A stretch of 55,386 nucleotides of DNA. It comes from JBLIDK01 sp047632595 (GTDB lineage: Bacteria > Bacteroidota > Bacteroidia > Sphingobacteriales > Sphingobacteriaceae). A model generated the notes under the pieces. The model saw nothing but the letters and a program-made list of their open reading frames with translations, made no database searches and was not told where the DNA came from. Positions 26,197 through 36,163 of this stretch are shown here, piece by piece; the stretch's first letter is position 1; every line of letters starts with the position of its first letter. The stretch spans positions 1 through 55,386 of the forward strand of contig JBLIDK010000008.1 in the NCBI GenBank assembly GCA_047632595.1, read 5' to 3'. The position numbers were made by a program, and so were the translations under genes.

Positions 26197-26646
26197 TTAA
26201 TTTAACCTCTTACTTTCAAAAAAGTTTTTTACGATTGTTCCACATTCATCTTCCATAACTCCTCCTAACACTTCTACTCCCTTTGGTAAGATTTGTGAGC
26301 TGATATTATTGAATCCTTTTTTGTTATCGTAGGCGCCAAAAACAACTCTGCCAATTTTAGACCAAAAAATTGCTCCAGCACACATTAAACATGGTTCCAG
26401 AGTAATATAAATCGTACAGTCTGTGAGCCGTTGGTTCCCTAATGAATTAGAAGCACTTGTTATGGCAAGCATTTCTGCATGTGCCGTGGGGTCTTTTAAT
26501 AATTCAACTTGATTATGCGCGCGAGAAATAATGGTTTTACCATGAGTAACTATTGCCCCAACAGGAACTTCATTTTTTTCTAAAGCTAAATTAGCTTCTT
26601 TAAAAGCTTCCTTCATAAAGCGATCGTCGCTTGTTAAATCAATCAT
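26197..26646 (-). CDS. tadA: tRNA-specific adenosine deaminase family protein
   Basis: The 149-residue zinc deaminase carries H56-A-E58 (HAEM) and C86-xx-C89 (PCLMC), the canonical catalytic set. The ALEKNEVPVGAIV and KGFNN segments fit TadA, which makes inosine at the wobble base of tRNA-Arg. Guanine deaminase relatives share the core, so the substrate is likely but not certain. It overlaps ispF by 4 bp and is last in the porU-porV-ispF-tadA series. Confidence 0.88.
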   Translation of the reverse strand: MIDLTSDDRFMKEAFKEANLALEKNEVPVGAIVTHGKTIISRAHNQVELLKDPTAHAEMLAITSASNSLGNQRLTDCTIYITLEPCLMCAGAIFWSKIGRVVFGAYDNKKGFNNISSQILPKGVEVLGGVMEDECGTIVKNFFESKRLN

Positions 26647-27122
26647 GCTTTCATTACTAATACAGCGCAGTGTGCGCTAATTCCTTTTTCTTCTCCAACA
26701 AATCCCAATTTTTCGCTTGTTGTAGCTTTAATAGAGACTCTATTATCTTCAATCCCTAAAGTTTTTGCAATTTTTTCCGCCATTTCTGGGATGTGAGGGT
26801 TTAATTTTGGCGTCTCTAAACAGATTGTACAATCCATATTTGAAATTGTGTAGCCCTTTTCATTAACTAAATGCCCTACCTTTTTCAGTAAGATTAAACT
26901 GTCAATGTTTTTAAAAGCTGAATCGGTATCCGGAAAATGAAATCCAATATCTCGTAGGTTTAAAGATCCTAATAAAGCATCGCAAATGGCATGAACTAAT
27001 ACATCTGCATCTGAATGTCCAAATGCGCCTTGATGATGTTCAATTTTTACTCCGCCAATAATAAAGGGATGATTTGCTTTAAATGCATGAACATCGTAAC
27101 CGTATCCTACGCGTATGTCCAT
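26643..27122 (-). CDS. ispF: 2-C-methyl-D-erythritol 2,4-cyclodiphosphate synthase
   Basis: The 159-residue trimeric enzyme catalyses the fifth step of the non-mevalonate isoprenoid pathway. The N-terminal GYGYDVHAF with metal-binding D and H, GHSDADVLVHAICDALLG, and the C-terminal ATTSEKLGFVGEEKGI are all present. Length is standard. The gene follows porV without a gap and overlaps tadA by 4 bp, so it rides in the secretion operon. Confidence 0.96.
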   Translation of the reverse strand: MDIRVGYGYDVHAFKANHPFIIGGVKIEHHQGAFGHSDADVLVHAICDALLGSLNLRDIGFHFPDTDSAFKNIDSLILLKKVGHLVNEKGYTISNMDCTICLETPKLNPHIPEMAEKIAKTLGIEDNRVSIKATTSEKLGFVGEEKGISAHCAVLVMKA

Positions 27123-28301
27123 CTATTTTGAAGATAATGCCTCAAAATCAAATACAAGAGAGAATCTTAAGGTGTTTTCTAACGGGTTTGCTTGTGTTGT
27201 GGTTACTAAATAAGAAAAATCTAAACCAAACACATTGTATTTTAAACCAGCACCAATTGTGAAAAACTGTCTATTTCCTTTAAATGGATGTTCGTAAAAA
27301 TAACCAGCACGCAGTGCAAATTGACCACTGTACCAATATTCAAAACCTGTTCCGTAATATAATTCTTGAAACTCTTCTTTAGCACCACCCGGCGCATCTG
27401 TAAACGAGCCAAATATCCCTTCGGGTACCGACTTAGTTTTATCATCTTCGCCTTCAACAATCGTAGTACCTTCTAAAATTGGAGGTGTTGGAACCAATAA
27501 TTTATTTACATCAACAAGAAAGGAAACTTCATTGTAATCATCAATTTCAATTTTTAAGCCAGGACCAAAACGTAGGTTAGTTGGAATAAAGTCTTTTACA
27601 TCACTGCTTGAATAAGACATTTTAGCACCAATGTTTGAAATGTTACCACCAATATTTAACACCGCATTTTTATCACCTAATTCAATTTCCTTGGTATAAA
27701 AACCACTTACATCTGCTGCAATTGTTTTTCCTGGTTTTGATTCTGTTGCCCCGTTTGAGAAGTTCCCACTTAAGTTTGAGAAAATATATCTTCCGGCCAT
27801 ACCTAATGAAAAGTTTTCACTTAGTTTTCTCGAATAAGCTACGTCAAAGGCAAATTCATAAGGACTAAATACACCAGTTTGCTGACCTTGGTTATTAGTA
27901 AAATTAATATCTCCTAAAGAAAAGAATAATAAGGAAGCGCCAATGGTTTGCATATCGTCTAAACGCTTATACCCACTTAAATACCCTAGGTTTATATCTG
28001 GAACTAAACTTTTTAACCAAGGAGTATAAGAAACACTAAATGCAACATCATTTTCTACAAAAGCTAGTTTCGCAGGGTTCCAATGTATAGAATTCACATC
28101 TGGATCTGAAGCTACACCCGCATCACCTAAAGCACCTGCTTTGGCATTTGGGGAAATAGTTAAGAATGGAACTGCCGTGGTTATAGTGTTGATTCTCTCG
28201 CCACTTTGACCATTTATTTGGTTCACATTAATCTGTCCAAATAAAGGTGTTGATACCAACGCAATGGCGCAGAAAACTAAAAATGAATTAATAATTCTCA
28301 T
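27123..28301 (-). CDS. porV: T9SS outer-membrane shuttle protein PorV
   Basis: The product is about 392 residues: a signal peptide (RIINSFLVFCAIALVSTPLF then GQ), then a beta-barrel with FLTISPNAKAGALGDAGVA, a hallmark of PorV/PorQ. The C-terminal strands end in LRFSLVFDFEA. PorV carries folded cargo from the SprA translocon to the attachment complex with PorU. A TTG nine codons upstream extends the frame, but the ATG at 28301 gives the clean signal peptide and is preferred. It follows porU by about 50 bp. Confidence 0.9.
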   Translation of the reverse strand: MRIINSFLVFCAIALVSTPLFGQINVNQINGQSGERINTITTAVPFLTISPNAKAGALGDAGVASDPDVNSIHWNPAKLAFVENDVAFSVSYTPWLKSLVPDINLGYLSGYKRLDDMQTIGASLLFFSLGDINFTNNQGQQTGVFSPYEFAFDVAYSRKLSENFSLGMAGRYIFSNLSGNFSNGATESKPGKTIAADVSGFYTKEIELGDKNAVLNIGGNISNIGAKMSYSSSDVKDFIPTNLRFGPGLKIEIDDYNEVSFLVDVNKLLVPTPPILEGTTIVEGEDDKTKSVPEGIFGSFTDAPGGAKEEFQELYYGTGFEYWYSGQFALRAGYFYEHPFKGNRQFFTIGAGLKYNVFGLDFSYLVTTTQANPLENTLRFSLVFDFEALSSK

Positions 28302-28351
28302 TAAACTCGTTAAATATGATTTTGACAAATATATTAAATGTGTATCTGTCT

Positions 28352-31300
28352 TTAGTTAAGTATTACAAGTTTCTCATACTTGTCGGCAGTTTTGCCATCA
28401 CTTGAACGCACTTTAAGGCGATAAACGTATACGCCTTTGCCAATTTTATCTCCAAAATCGTCCAAACCGTTCCATTTTATGTCCGTTACTCTGGTACCTG
28501 GGCTTGTTATTTGCTTGGTAATTGACTTCACTAACTTGCCACTTACTGTAAAAACTTGTACTTGAACATCTAAAATATCGCCTGGTTTATTGTGTTCAAA
28601 TTGAAATTCGGTATTAGTGGTAAAGGGATTAGGATAATTTAACACATGGGCTAAACTTAAATCTTCATTATTTGCAACAGTAAATGACGTTTCTTGTTCA
28701 CCAGAATTATTTGCTACATCCCAAGCTTTTACTTTCATTGTGTATTCACCCTCTGCTAATTCCGAAAGAGGAAATTTAATTTTCCCTTGTGTGAAGTCAT
28801 CAACAGAGGCTTCGTAATAATCATTTAATACAAACGCTGTCGCCTTTCCTTTTGAATCTGTTACGATTGCAGTAATGTCATGCCCTATGCTAAATCCCGT
28901 GGTATTAATCCCACTAGAATCACTCAAGTTAACTAGTAAAACAGGTCCAGAATTGGTTAGTCCACCAGGTGCAAAATTCTCATCATTTAAAAAGACAGTA
29001 ATTTCTGGGCCCACTTTGTCAGCAAAATTTCCAGTTGAATTCCCACTTATTTTAACACTGTCATAGTATCCACCTGCATCAATTTCACCGTTACTAGCGT
29101 ATAAACTAAATCTTCCGAAGCCATCGGCGTAAGAAATATCTTTAGGTACAATAAATTCAAAATTGAACGTCCCATTTTTTGCCGTTGCTTTTCCTTGATA
29201 AACAATATTCTGTCTAGTTTTAAAGGTGGCAATATTACTGCTTGGATCATTTCCAATTGTACTACGCTCTTGAGGCTTGTCGTAAACCGTTAAATCTACT
29301 ATTCCATTAAAATTGGGTTGATTTGCACCTTGGTACGACCTAACTTGTCCCGAAACGGTTACTTTTTCTAATGCTACTAACGAGTCTCCGCTTGCACTAA
29401 CTGGAGTGCCATTTATTGAAGTAGTTTCAATCCATAATTTTGGAAATGCTATTACGATAGATGGATCTCCTAATAAAGTGAAGTTTCTATTATTCACAAT
29501 ACCAGTTCCGCTTAAGTTTTTTGAGGTTCTGAACAACTCACCTAATGTTGGACGTTGATCAGGAGAGGTTTCTGTAAGCGTTTTATAAAAATTAGAGTTT
29601 AGAGTGAAATTAGTATTTGCATACACCAACCTAACTGTAGTAAATAAAGCTACAGCACCACCTTTTGTGCTTAACAATGCTTGCTCTCCAGCAGAAGTTT
29701 TTTCTGGATCATCAAATCGGCTAAATGAGCATGTTGCTGTGAAAACCATCGCTAAATTATCTGCATTTGACCAACCATTAATATCCTGTAGGCCTATAAC
29801 TCGCTCATGAGATAAACCAATTTCCCCTCCGTGACCAGTGTAATTCAATATCAAATTACCCAAATCCATGTTTCGATTTACCTTATCCTGAGCTTCTGGA
29901 TAGCGTCCGCCACCTGGAGTACTTACTTGAATATATGAATCAAAATAAATCTTCTGAATATTTAAGTTGCTCTCTTTATCTTGAATAATTTCAACTAAAT
30001 CTTCCACTTGATTAAAATGAATATTTGAGTCTTCATCATCGGCAATAAGGGTGATTTTATTTCTCCACTTACCAAATGCACTTGCACTTTCATATTGAAT
30101 TATTTTATCTACAACAGCATTTGCTTGAGCCGATGATTGTACTGGTAGCCTACCAATGTTAATGTCAATACCCTCAGCTTGCCCAACAAGCCATTCACCT
30201 TCGGTGTTGTCTAGTAGTCCAAAAAAATCGTCACTAACATATGATTGTGTTGGACTATTGGAATTACGACTTTGATAGGTTGGGATAAAATTCTTGTTTC
30301 CGGGAACCCTATTTTTATTATCGTAGGAGCCATCACCAAATAATAACAAATGCTTTGGCATTAACTCCTCGTTGCCATTTGCACGAGCATAAAACATTTT
30401 CATAAAGTCTTTAATTGCGGATGCATCTTGGGCTCCACTTGAAAACTCGTTATAGATTTGCGTTGTGGTAACCACTTTTGTATTCACATTTGAAATTGAG
30501 TTTTTATGACTCGCTAATCGATTTGCTGATGCTAGAAAATCTGGATGAACAACTATAACCATTTCAGGGGTTACCATGGCATGTAAATTTTGATTGGTAA
30601 CTCTACCTTTAAGAACAGGACTTAAGTACCCTTCCGAACGCTGATTATTAAAAGCAACAAACTCGGTCAAATTATCAGATTTTGATTTGAATGTTAAAGT
30701 ACCTGAGCCATAAGCAAGACTTTTTACATTTGTTGGATCGGTAATGTCCCAAATTGAACAATTTTTGCCTTTTGTATTAAAAGAATAATTGGTCACCTCA
30801 CTTGTACCAACTACACTCATGTCTCTAAATGCAAGTTGCTCTCCTGCCATATTTAAACCAGCGCGGTAATTAATTTCTATATAATTAAGAAAACCACTGG
30901 CTGATGAATTTGGTCTGCTATAGGTAATGTTTACTGCAACATTACTTGAGTTTACATTCGGATTACTCGTTAGATTTCCCAATCTGCCATAAGTATCAGC
31001 ATAATAAAACGAAGAACCAGATAGATTGTGCGTATGCGTTGTAACTCCGTTCACTTTTACATTAAAACTATTTGCTGTAGTTGCCCTACCTAAAACATCG
31101 GTTGTAACCGTAATGGGAATTGTGGATATTAAATTTGTAAGTATGAAACTAAAATCTCTAGAAGTAGTAAAACTAAAGTCTTCTCCCCACCAGATTCTAC
31201 CAGACTTTATAGTTCGCTTTGGATCGTTAAACAAATCCACTTCGTGGTTAACATATGCATCATAAGAATAGGTGTTGTTTGTTGCTGCAGCAGGTTCGGT

Positions 31301-32191
31301 AAATCCTTGAACTCGTTTTCCAAGGCCCTTGTCGGTTGTAATAAAATAACAAGACTCGTCTGAATATATGTTTGAAACATATTCAAAACGTTCTTGATTT
31401 TGATTGTAGCTCCATTTATTTGGGCCGCCAGCGTAAAAAACAACATAGTCAGATTTATCAAATGAATTATCTGCCTCACCAAAAATCGAGATAGCGTTTT
31501 CAACGAGATCGTCGTGCCTAAAAGCACTATTTTTCTGAGGTAACATTCCTCCGCCATTTCCAAAAACACGAACATTTTTTGGATTGATATTATCCACAGG
31601 TATACCGAGTGATTTCAAATCATCATAGGTTATTTTATAGATGCCAGAAGTAGGGATACAGATTTTATACCAATTACCCGTTGCAAGCACTGAAGTATTA
31701 ATATCGGCAGACTTAAAATAACTCGGTTTAACCATTTCGCTTGGCACATTTTGATAATCTAGTTCGTATGAAACAAGCTTTTCTACTGTATTAGCACTAG
31801 TTTTCCGAAAAGGTAAAATCACTATTTGAACAAATTTTTGCCCCCTTGAAGTAGTAACATTTGAAGTGATTGTAGCAGATTCAGATACTAACTCAAGCTG
31901 CAAATCACTAAAATTATAGGCCGTTTTTATTGGGGCATAGGTGGCATTTTTTATAATTACCTTAGTGTTTGAGAACACTTTCTTGGTCAATACTAAAATT
32001 GGTAATCCCTGATATTCAGGAGAATAAGTGGCTCCTTTAAAGTTTAGCACAACATTTTGATGTGTCTCGTCGTATATAATAGTGGAATTTTCACCCCATA
32101 ACAACTCTGTTACTCCATTTTGTGAGAACACAGAAAGGGTTAATAATGGGATAGAAATAAATAAAAAACATTTTCGCATCATTTTATGCAT
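28352..32191 (-). CDS. porU: T9SS signal peptidase / sortase PorU
   Basis: This is a very large C25 (gingipain-like) protein of about 1279 residues. A signal peptide follows one of several closely spaced ATGs (32191, 32182, 32179; MMRKCFLFISIPLLTLS). After a long N-terminal beta-rich region, the C25 domain holds the catalytic His in NYTGHGGEIGL (about 799 of the longest frame) and Cys in FTATCSFSRFDDPEK (about 834). The final 90 residues (NYPNPFTTNTEF, ending VYRLKVRSSDGKTADKYEK) are a type-A T9SS domain. PorU cleaves sorting domains of cargo and links them to anionic lipopolysaccharide. It pairs with porV downstream. Confidence 0.92.
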   Translation of the reverse strand: MHKMMRKCFLFISIPLLTLSVFSQNGVTELLWGENSTIIYDETHQNVVLNFKGATYSPEYQGLPILVLTKKVFSNTKVIIKNATYAPIKTAYNFSDLQLELVSESATITSNVTTSRGQKFVQIVILPFRKTSANTVEKLVSYELDYQNVPSEMVKPSYFKSADINTSVLATGNWYKICIPTSGIYKITYDDLKSLGIPVDNINPKNVRVFGNGGGMLPQKNSAFRHDDLVENAISIFGEADNSFDKSDYVVFYAGGPNKWSYNQNQERFEYVSNIYSDESCYFITTDKGLGKRVQGFTEPAAATNNTYSYDAYVNHEVDLFNDPKRTIKSGRIWWGEDFSFTTSRDFSFILTNLISTIPITVTTDVLGRATTANSFNVKVNGVTTHTHNLSGSSFYYADTYGRLGNLTSNPNVNSSNVAVNITYSRPNSSASGFLNYIEINYRAGLNMAGEQLAFRDMSVVGTSEVTNYSFNTKGKNCSIWDITDPTNVKSLAYGSGTLTFKSKSDNLTEFVAFNNQRSEGYLSPVLKGRVTNQNLHAMVTPEMVIVVHPDFLASANRLASHKNSISNVNTKVVTTTQIYNEFSSGAQDASAIKDFMKMFYARANGNEELMPKHLLLFGDGSYDNKNRVPGNKNFIPTYQSRNSNSPTQSYVSDDFFGLLDNTEGEWLVGQAEGIDINIGRLPVQSSAQANAVVDKIIQYESASAFGKWRNKITLIADDEDSNIHFNQVEDLVEIIQDKESNLNIQKIYFDSYIQVSTPGGGRYPEAQDKVNRNMDLGNLILNYTGHGGEIGLSHERVIGLQDINGWSNADNLAMVFTATCSFSRFDDPEKTSAGEQALLSTKGGAVALFTTVRLVYANTNFTLNSNFYKTLTETSPDQRPTLGELFRTSKNLSGTGIVNNRNFTLLGDPSIVIAFPKLWIETTSINGTPVSASGDSLVALEKVTVSGQVRSYQGANQPNFNGIVDLTVYDKPQERSTIGNDPSSNIATFKTRQNIVYQGKATAKNGTFNFEFIVPKDISYADGFGRFSLYASNGEIDAGGYYDSVKISGNSTGNFADKVGPEITVFLNDENFAPGGLTNSGPVLLVNLSDSSGINTTGFSIGHDITAIVTDSKGKATAFVLNDYYEASVDDFTQGKIKFPLSELAEGEYTMKVKAWDVANNSGEQETSFTVANNEDLSLAHVLNYPNPFTTNTEFQFEHNKPGDILDVQVQVFTVSGKLVKSITKQITSPGTRVTDIKWNGLDDFGDKIGKGVYVYRLKVRSSDGKTADKYEKLVILN

Positions 32192-32327
32192 ATATGTATT
32201 AATTTTGATAACTTCGTGGTTCGCTAAATTAGACATTATCTAACGAAGTGTTAAATTTTAAATTGTTCGTAACCTAAATTATAACGAATATCTTTACAAA
32301 AAGATTTCAACAGGTCTAAAAATTACT

Positions 32328-33314
32328 ATGGTACGTAAAGTAAAAAACAGTATTGTCCTAGCACTCACATTATTAGTATGTGTTACAGCAAACGCTCAGG
32401 ATCCGCATTTTTCGCAATTCTTCGCAGCGCCTTTATACTTGAACCCTGCTATGGCGGGAACAGCTGGAATAAATAGAGTCTCACTGAACTATAGGAATCA
32501 GTTTCCAAGTGTAAATGCTTATGAGCAATATGCAATTGGAATAGATGGAAACATCAATGCTATAAATAGTGGTATTGGTTTATTCATTATGCAAGATCAG
32601 CAAGCAAGTTCATTCTCTACAACTTATGCTTCTTTGGCATATTCGTACCAGTTAAGAGTGAGTAACAATGTGACAATTCGTCCAGCATTAAAAGCAACAG
32701 TGATTAATAAGTCTATAAGTGATGCAGATTTGATTTTTGATTTTATTCAAGGTCCAAATGGTCCAGAAGGACAAGGAGCAGCTGCATCAGGTGAAAGTAG
32801 CCTAAATCAAAGTAAGTCAATTGTTGATTTTGGTGCAGGATTAGTAATCTTTTCTCCAAACTTTTACGCAGGAGCTGCAGTTGATCACTTAACTGAACCA
32901 GACGAATCGTTTACAGGAAATCAAGCATCGCCTTTATCTATGAAAATAACGGCACATGTTGGAGCAGTCGTTCCAATTGGTGGTGGCCCAAATGCTTCGA
33001 CAACATTTAGTCCTAACTTATTATTCCAAACTCAAGGAAGTAACAGACAATTAGTACCTGGAGCTTATATAGGTTTTGGTCCAATTATAGTTGGTGCTTA
33101 TTACAGATATGTATTTACAAACAGTGATGCAGCAATTGCATTAATTGGTTTGCAACAAGGCTTTTACCGAATTGGGTATAGTTATGATTTCACAGTATCT
33201 GAATTATCTTCTGCAATTAGCGGAGCACACGAAGTGTCTTTAGCAGTTGAATTTGGAATTAAGAAAAAATCAAAGCCTTCGAGATGGAGAGCAATAGATT
33301 GTCCTAAATTTTAA
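32328..33314 (+). CDS. PorP/SprF-family outer-membrane protein
   Basis: The 328-residue protein has a signal peptide (VRKVKNSIVLALTLLVCVT then ANAQ) and the family signature DPHFSQFFAAPLYLNPAMAG, followed by beta-barrel strands to the end. PorP/SprF proteins serve T9SS either as a core component or as anchors for type-B sorting-domain cargo. It sits divergent from porU and just before gldJ, consistent with a core role, but the family has many copies per genome, so core versus cargo-specific cannot be decided. The 91-bp porU gap holds both promoters. Confidence 0.85.
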   Translation: MVRKVKNSIVLALTLLVCVTANAQDPHFSQFFAAPLYLNPAMAGTAGINRVSLNYRNQFPSVNAYEQYAIGIDGNINAINSGIGLFIMQDQQASSFSTTYASLAYSYQLRVSNNVTIRPALKATVINKSISDADLIFDFIQGPNGPEGQGAAASGESSLNQSKSIVDFGAGLVIFSPNFYAGAAVDHLTEPDESFTGNQASPLSMKITAHVGAVVPIGGGPNASTTFSPNLLFQTQGSNRQLVPGAYIGFGPIIVGAYYRYVFTNSDAAIALIGLQQGFYRIGYSYDFTVSELSSAISGAHEVSLAVEFGIKKKSKPSRWRAIDCPKF

Positions 33315-33326
33315 ACAATATTTTAA

Positions 33327-33334
33327 TACCTTTG
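33327..33334 (+). promoter_or_regulatory. -7 box (TACCTTTG) in front of gldJ
   Basis: An exact TAnnTTTG match 35 nt before the ATG at 33370 and 11 nt before the ATG at 33346. With a start near 33340 the second ATG has the normal leader. Confidence 0.5.
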
Positions 33335-33369
33335 CACGTTCTTAGATGACCGTTACAAATTTTTCAATA

Positions 33370-34788
33370 ATGAATAGAAACAAAATATCTTTATTTTCTG
33401 CCCTGTGTGGTGTGTTGCTTTTAGCAGTTGGATGTAATAAATCACAATCGTCAACTACTGGCTGGAGCTATAATGACAAAAAGAACGGTGGATTTGAAGT
33501 CTATGAAGACATAGAACAAGCTACTGGACCTGGTTTAGTCCTAATTGAAGGTGGAACCTTTGTTATGGGTAGTGTTGAACAAGACGTTACCTACGACAAT
33601 GCTAACATGGAAAGACGTGTAACTGTTGCCTCATTTTATATAGATGAAACTGAAGTAAAAAATGTTGATTACTTAGAATACCTTTATTGGTTAAGTCGTG
33701 TTTTCGGACAAGATTATCCTGAAGTAGTTAGAAAAGCATTACCTGATACTTTAGTATGGAGAAGTCCTCTAGCGTATAATGAACCTTATGTAACGTATTA
33801 TTTACGTCACCCTTCTTACCAAGAATATCCCGTTGTAGGAGTTTCATGGGCACAAGCAAATGAATATGCTGCTTGGAGAACTGACCGTGTAAACGAGCAA
33901 ATTTTAGTTGATAAAGGAATTTTAAAGCATAACCCTAACCAACAAAATGAAGACAACTTCAACACTGAAGCATATTTAAATAGCCAGTATGAAGGTTTAG
34001 TTAAGAAGAATCTTAAAGATATTAGTCCAAACGGAGATGGTCGTCGTTCTGTAAGAATGCAAGATGGTATTCTATTACCTGATTACAGACTTCCAACTGA
34101 AGCTGAATGGGAATATGCTGCATTATCTTTAAGAGGTAACACAGTTTACAACAATGTAAACCAAAAGAAAATTTACCCATGGAATGGTATTATCCCAAGA
34201 GCGTCTGATGAAGATATTCAAGGTTTAATGTTAGCTAACTTCAAAAGAGGTCGTGGTGACAACATGGGAGTTGCAGGATTCTTAAACGATGGTTATGATT
34301 TAACTGCACCAGTTAACGCTTACCTTCCAAACGACTACGGTGTATATAACATGGCTGGAAACGTTAGTGAGTGGGTTCTTGATGTATACCGTCCTCTTTC
34401 TTATGAAGACATGAATGACTTCAACCCATATAGAGGTAACGTTTATGAAAAGAATGTGAATGACGCTGATGGTAACATTTCTGAAAAAGATTCGTTAGGT
34501 AGAATTAAAAAAGAATTAGACAACGAAAATTATGTTGATCCTGATAAGAGAAACGAAGATGATGATGTTAGTCAATACGATTACGGTAATACTTCTCTTG
34601 TAAACAACAAAGCACGTGTTTTTAAAGGTGGTTCATGGAACGATAGAGCTTATTGGATGACTCCAGGTTCAAGACGTTTCATTGATGAAAACATGTCAAC
34701 TGCTGAAATAGGATTTAGATGTGCTATGGTAAGAGTGGGTGGACCACTTGAAACTAAAAAGGATAAAAAATTCTTTTTCAAGAACTAA
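33370..34788 (+). CDS. gldJ: Gliding / T9SS lipoprotein GldJ
   Basis: From 33370 the product is 472 residues: a lipoprotein signal (NRNKISLFSALCGVLLLAVG) ending at C22, then TGWSYNDKKNGGFEV, typical of GldJ, and a formylglycine-generating-enzyme-like domain (LIEGGTFVMGS, YIDETEVKN, RLPTEAEWEYAA, NMAGNVSEWV, FKGGSWNDR). GldJ stabilises GldK and the other gliding/T9SS ring components; the enzyme-like fold is structural. The nearby ATG at 33346 would add eight residues and lengthen the signal peptide. It is 32 bp after the PorP-like gene. Confidence 0.93.
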   Translation: MNRNKISLFSALCGVLLLAVGCNKSQSSTTGWSYNDKKNGGFEVYEDIEQATGPGLVLIEGGTFVMGSVEQDVTYDNANMERRVTVASFYIDETEVKNVDYLEYLYWLSRVFGQDYPEVVRKALPDTLVWRSPLAYNEPYVTYYLRHPSYQEYPVVGVSWAQANEYAAWRTDRVNEQILVDKGILKHNPNQQNEDNFNTEAYLNSQYEGLVKKNLKDISPNGDGRRSVRMQDGILLPDYRLPTEAEWEYAALSLRGNTVYNNVNQKKIYPWNGIIPRASDEDIQGLMLANFKRGRGDNMGVAGFLNDGYDLTAPVNAYLPNDYGVYNMAGNVSEWVLDVYRPLSYEDMNDFNPYRGNVYEKNVNDADGNISEKDSLGRIKKELDNENYVDPDKRNEDDDVSQYDYGNTSLVNNKARVFKGGSWNDRAYWMTPGSRRFIDENMSTAEIGFRCAMVRVGGPLETKKDKKFFFKN

Positions 34789-34809
34789 TTAAGAAATAAA
34801 GATAACTTT

Positions 34810-34852
34810 AAACCCCAAGCTAATCCATTAGGACTAGTTTGGGGTTTTTTCA
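34810..34852 (+). terminator. Strong terminator after gldJ
   Basis: AAACCCCAA pairs with TTGGGGTTT, with a further imperfect inner stem (GCTAATCC with GGACTAGT), followed by a T-run. The murF ATG lies four bases later. Confidence 0.85.
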
Positions 34853-34855
34853 TTT

Positions 34856-36163
34856 ATGGATATTAAATTACTACATAGCTTATTTCTAAAAAGCACCGGA
34901 GTATCTACCGATACTCGATCCTTAAAAAAGGGACAATTGTTTTTTGCATTAAAAGGAGACAATTTTAATGGTAATATCTATGCAATTAGTGCATTAGAGG
35001 GAGGGGCTTCATATGCAGTTGTTGATGAGGATGTTGATTCAACAAATGCGATTAAAGTAGAGAATGTCCTCAAAACTCTTCAAAACCTAGCTACCTATCA
35101 CCGTGATTATTTAGGACTCCCTGTTTTAGCTATTACAGGTAGTAATGGAAAAACTACTACAAAAGAACTATGCAATCTAGCTCTTAATACAAAGTATAAT
35201 TGCTTTGCAACACATGGAAATTTAAATAACCATATTGGCGTTCCCCTTTCATTATTATCCTTAACAAAAGAGCATAATTTTGCTATTATTGAAATGGGAG
35301 CTAATCATGTCGGCGAAATCAATTCATTATGCCAAATAACTAGGCCTAACTACGCATTAATCACAAACATAGGTAAGGCGCACTTAGAAGGTTTTGGAAG
35401 CCTGAGTGGGGTTAAAAAAGGCAAAGGAGAGTTGTTCAGATACATTGAAGAGCATGGTAATGGTGTGTTTTTGAATGTAGATGATTTAGCTGTTAAAAGC
35501 CTAGCGAATGGTTTGACTATCTTGAATAGTTATGGACTTACAAGCAGACCGGAAATTACTGCGACAAAAACTAATGGTGCGAATATGCAAGTTGCTTTTG
35601 ATTTGCTCATTGAAGGAGCGGATAAAAAAGCGGTTAAAACTCAATTGTATGGTACTTATAATCTTATAAATGTGCTCGCCGCTATTACAATTGGCAAATA
35701 CTTTGAGTGCAATTTGGACAGTGTAATTAAAGCCATTGGCAATTATCAACCTACCAACAACCGATCAGAAATACGAAAGATTGGCAGTACAACATTCATT
35801 CTGGATGCATACAATGCAAATCCTTTGAGTATGCAAGCGGCTTTAACCGATTTTGAAAGTGTTAAAGGAAGAAAATTTGCCATTTTAGGTGATATGCTGG
35901 AACTAGGAAGTAGTAAAGATGAAGAGCATCTACAGATTGTTAATAGGTTAAGTGTAATGGAAAATTGCAAAGCCTATTTTGTAGGAGAAATTTTTGAATC
36001 ATTAAAGCAAAACGTCAAATCTTTTCGGGTTTATCCGAATGTAGAAGAACTGCTAAAAACAATTAGTTGGAGTGAATTTGAAAATTCAACAGTATTAATA
36101 AAAGGCTCTAGAAAAATAAAGCTTGAAAAAGTTGTTGAATTCTATTCGAAAGAGTCGCTATAG
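34856..36163 (+). CDS. murF: UDP-N-acetylmuramoyl-tripeptide--D-alanyl-D-alanine ligase
   Basis: The 435-residue Mur ligase adds D-Ala-D-Ala to the peptidoglycan precursor in the cytoplasm. The N-terminal domain has STDTRSLKKGQLFFALKGDNFNGN; the ATP loop is ITGSNGKTTTKEL (95-101 core); EMGANHVGEI, NRSEI and DAYNANPLSM mark the central and C-terminal domains. Length is normal. It directly follows the gldJ terminator, so it relies on readthrough or a promoter inside it. Its 3' end overlaps the convergent gldH gene by 22 bp. Confidence 0.96.
   Translation: MDIKLLHSLFLKSTGVSTDTRSLKKGQLFFALKGDNFNGNIYAISALEGGASYAVVDEDVDSTNAIKVENVLKTLQNLATYHRDYLGLPVLAITGSNGKTTTKELCNLALNTKYNCFATHGNLNNHIGVPLSLLSLTKEHNFAIIEMGANHVGEINSLCQITRPNYALITNIGKAHLEGFGSLSGVKKGKGELFRYIEEHGNGVFLNVDDLAVKSLANGLTILNSYGLTSRPEITATKTNGANMQVAFDLLIEGADKKAVKTQLYGTYNLINVLAAITIGKYFECNLDSVIKAIGNYQPTNNRSEIRKIGSTTFILDAYNANPLSMQAALTDFESVKGRKFAILGDMLELGSSKDEEHLQIVNRLSVMENCKAYFVGEIFESLKQNVKSFRVYPNVEELLKTISWSEFENSTVLIKGSRKIKLEKVVEFYSKESL

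Noticed and set aside
32100..32330. Exact -7 box for porU or the PorP-like gene
   Set aside because: Only near matches (such as TATCTTTA) are present, so no promoter was called.
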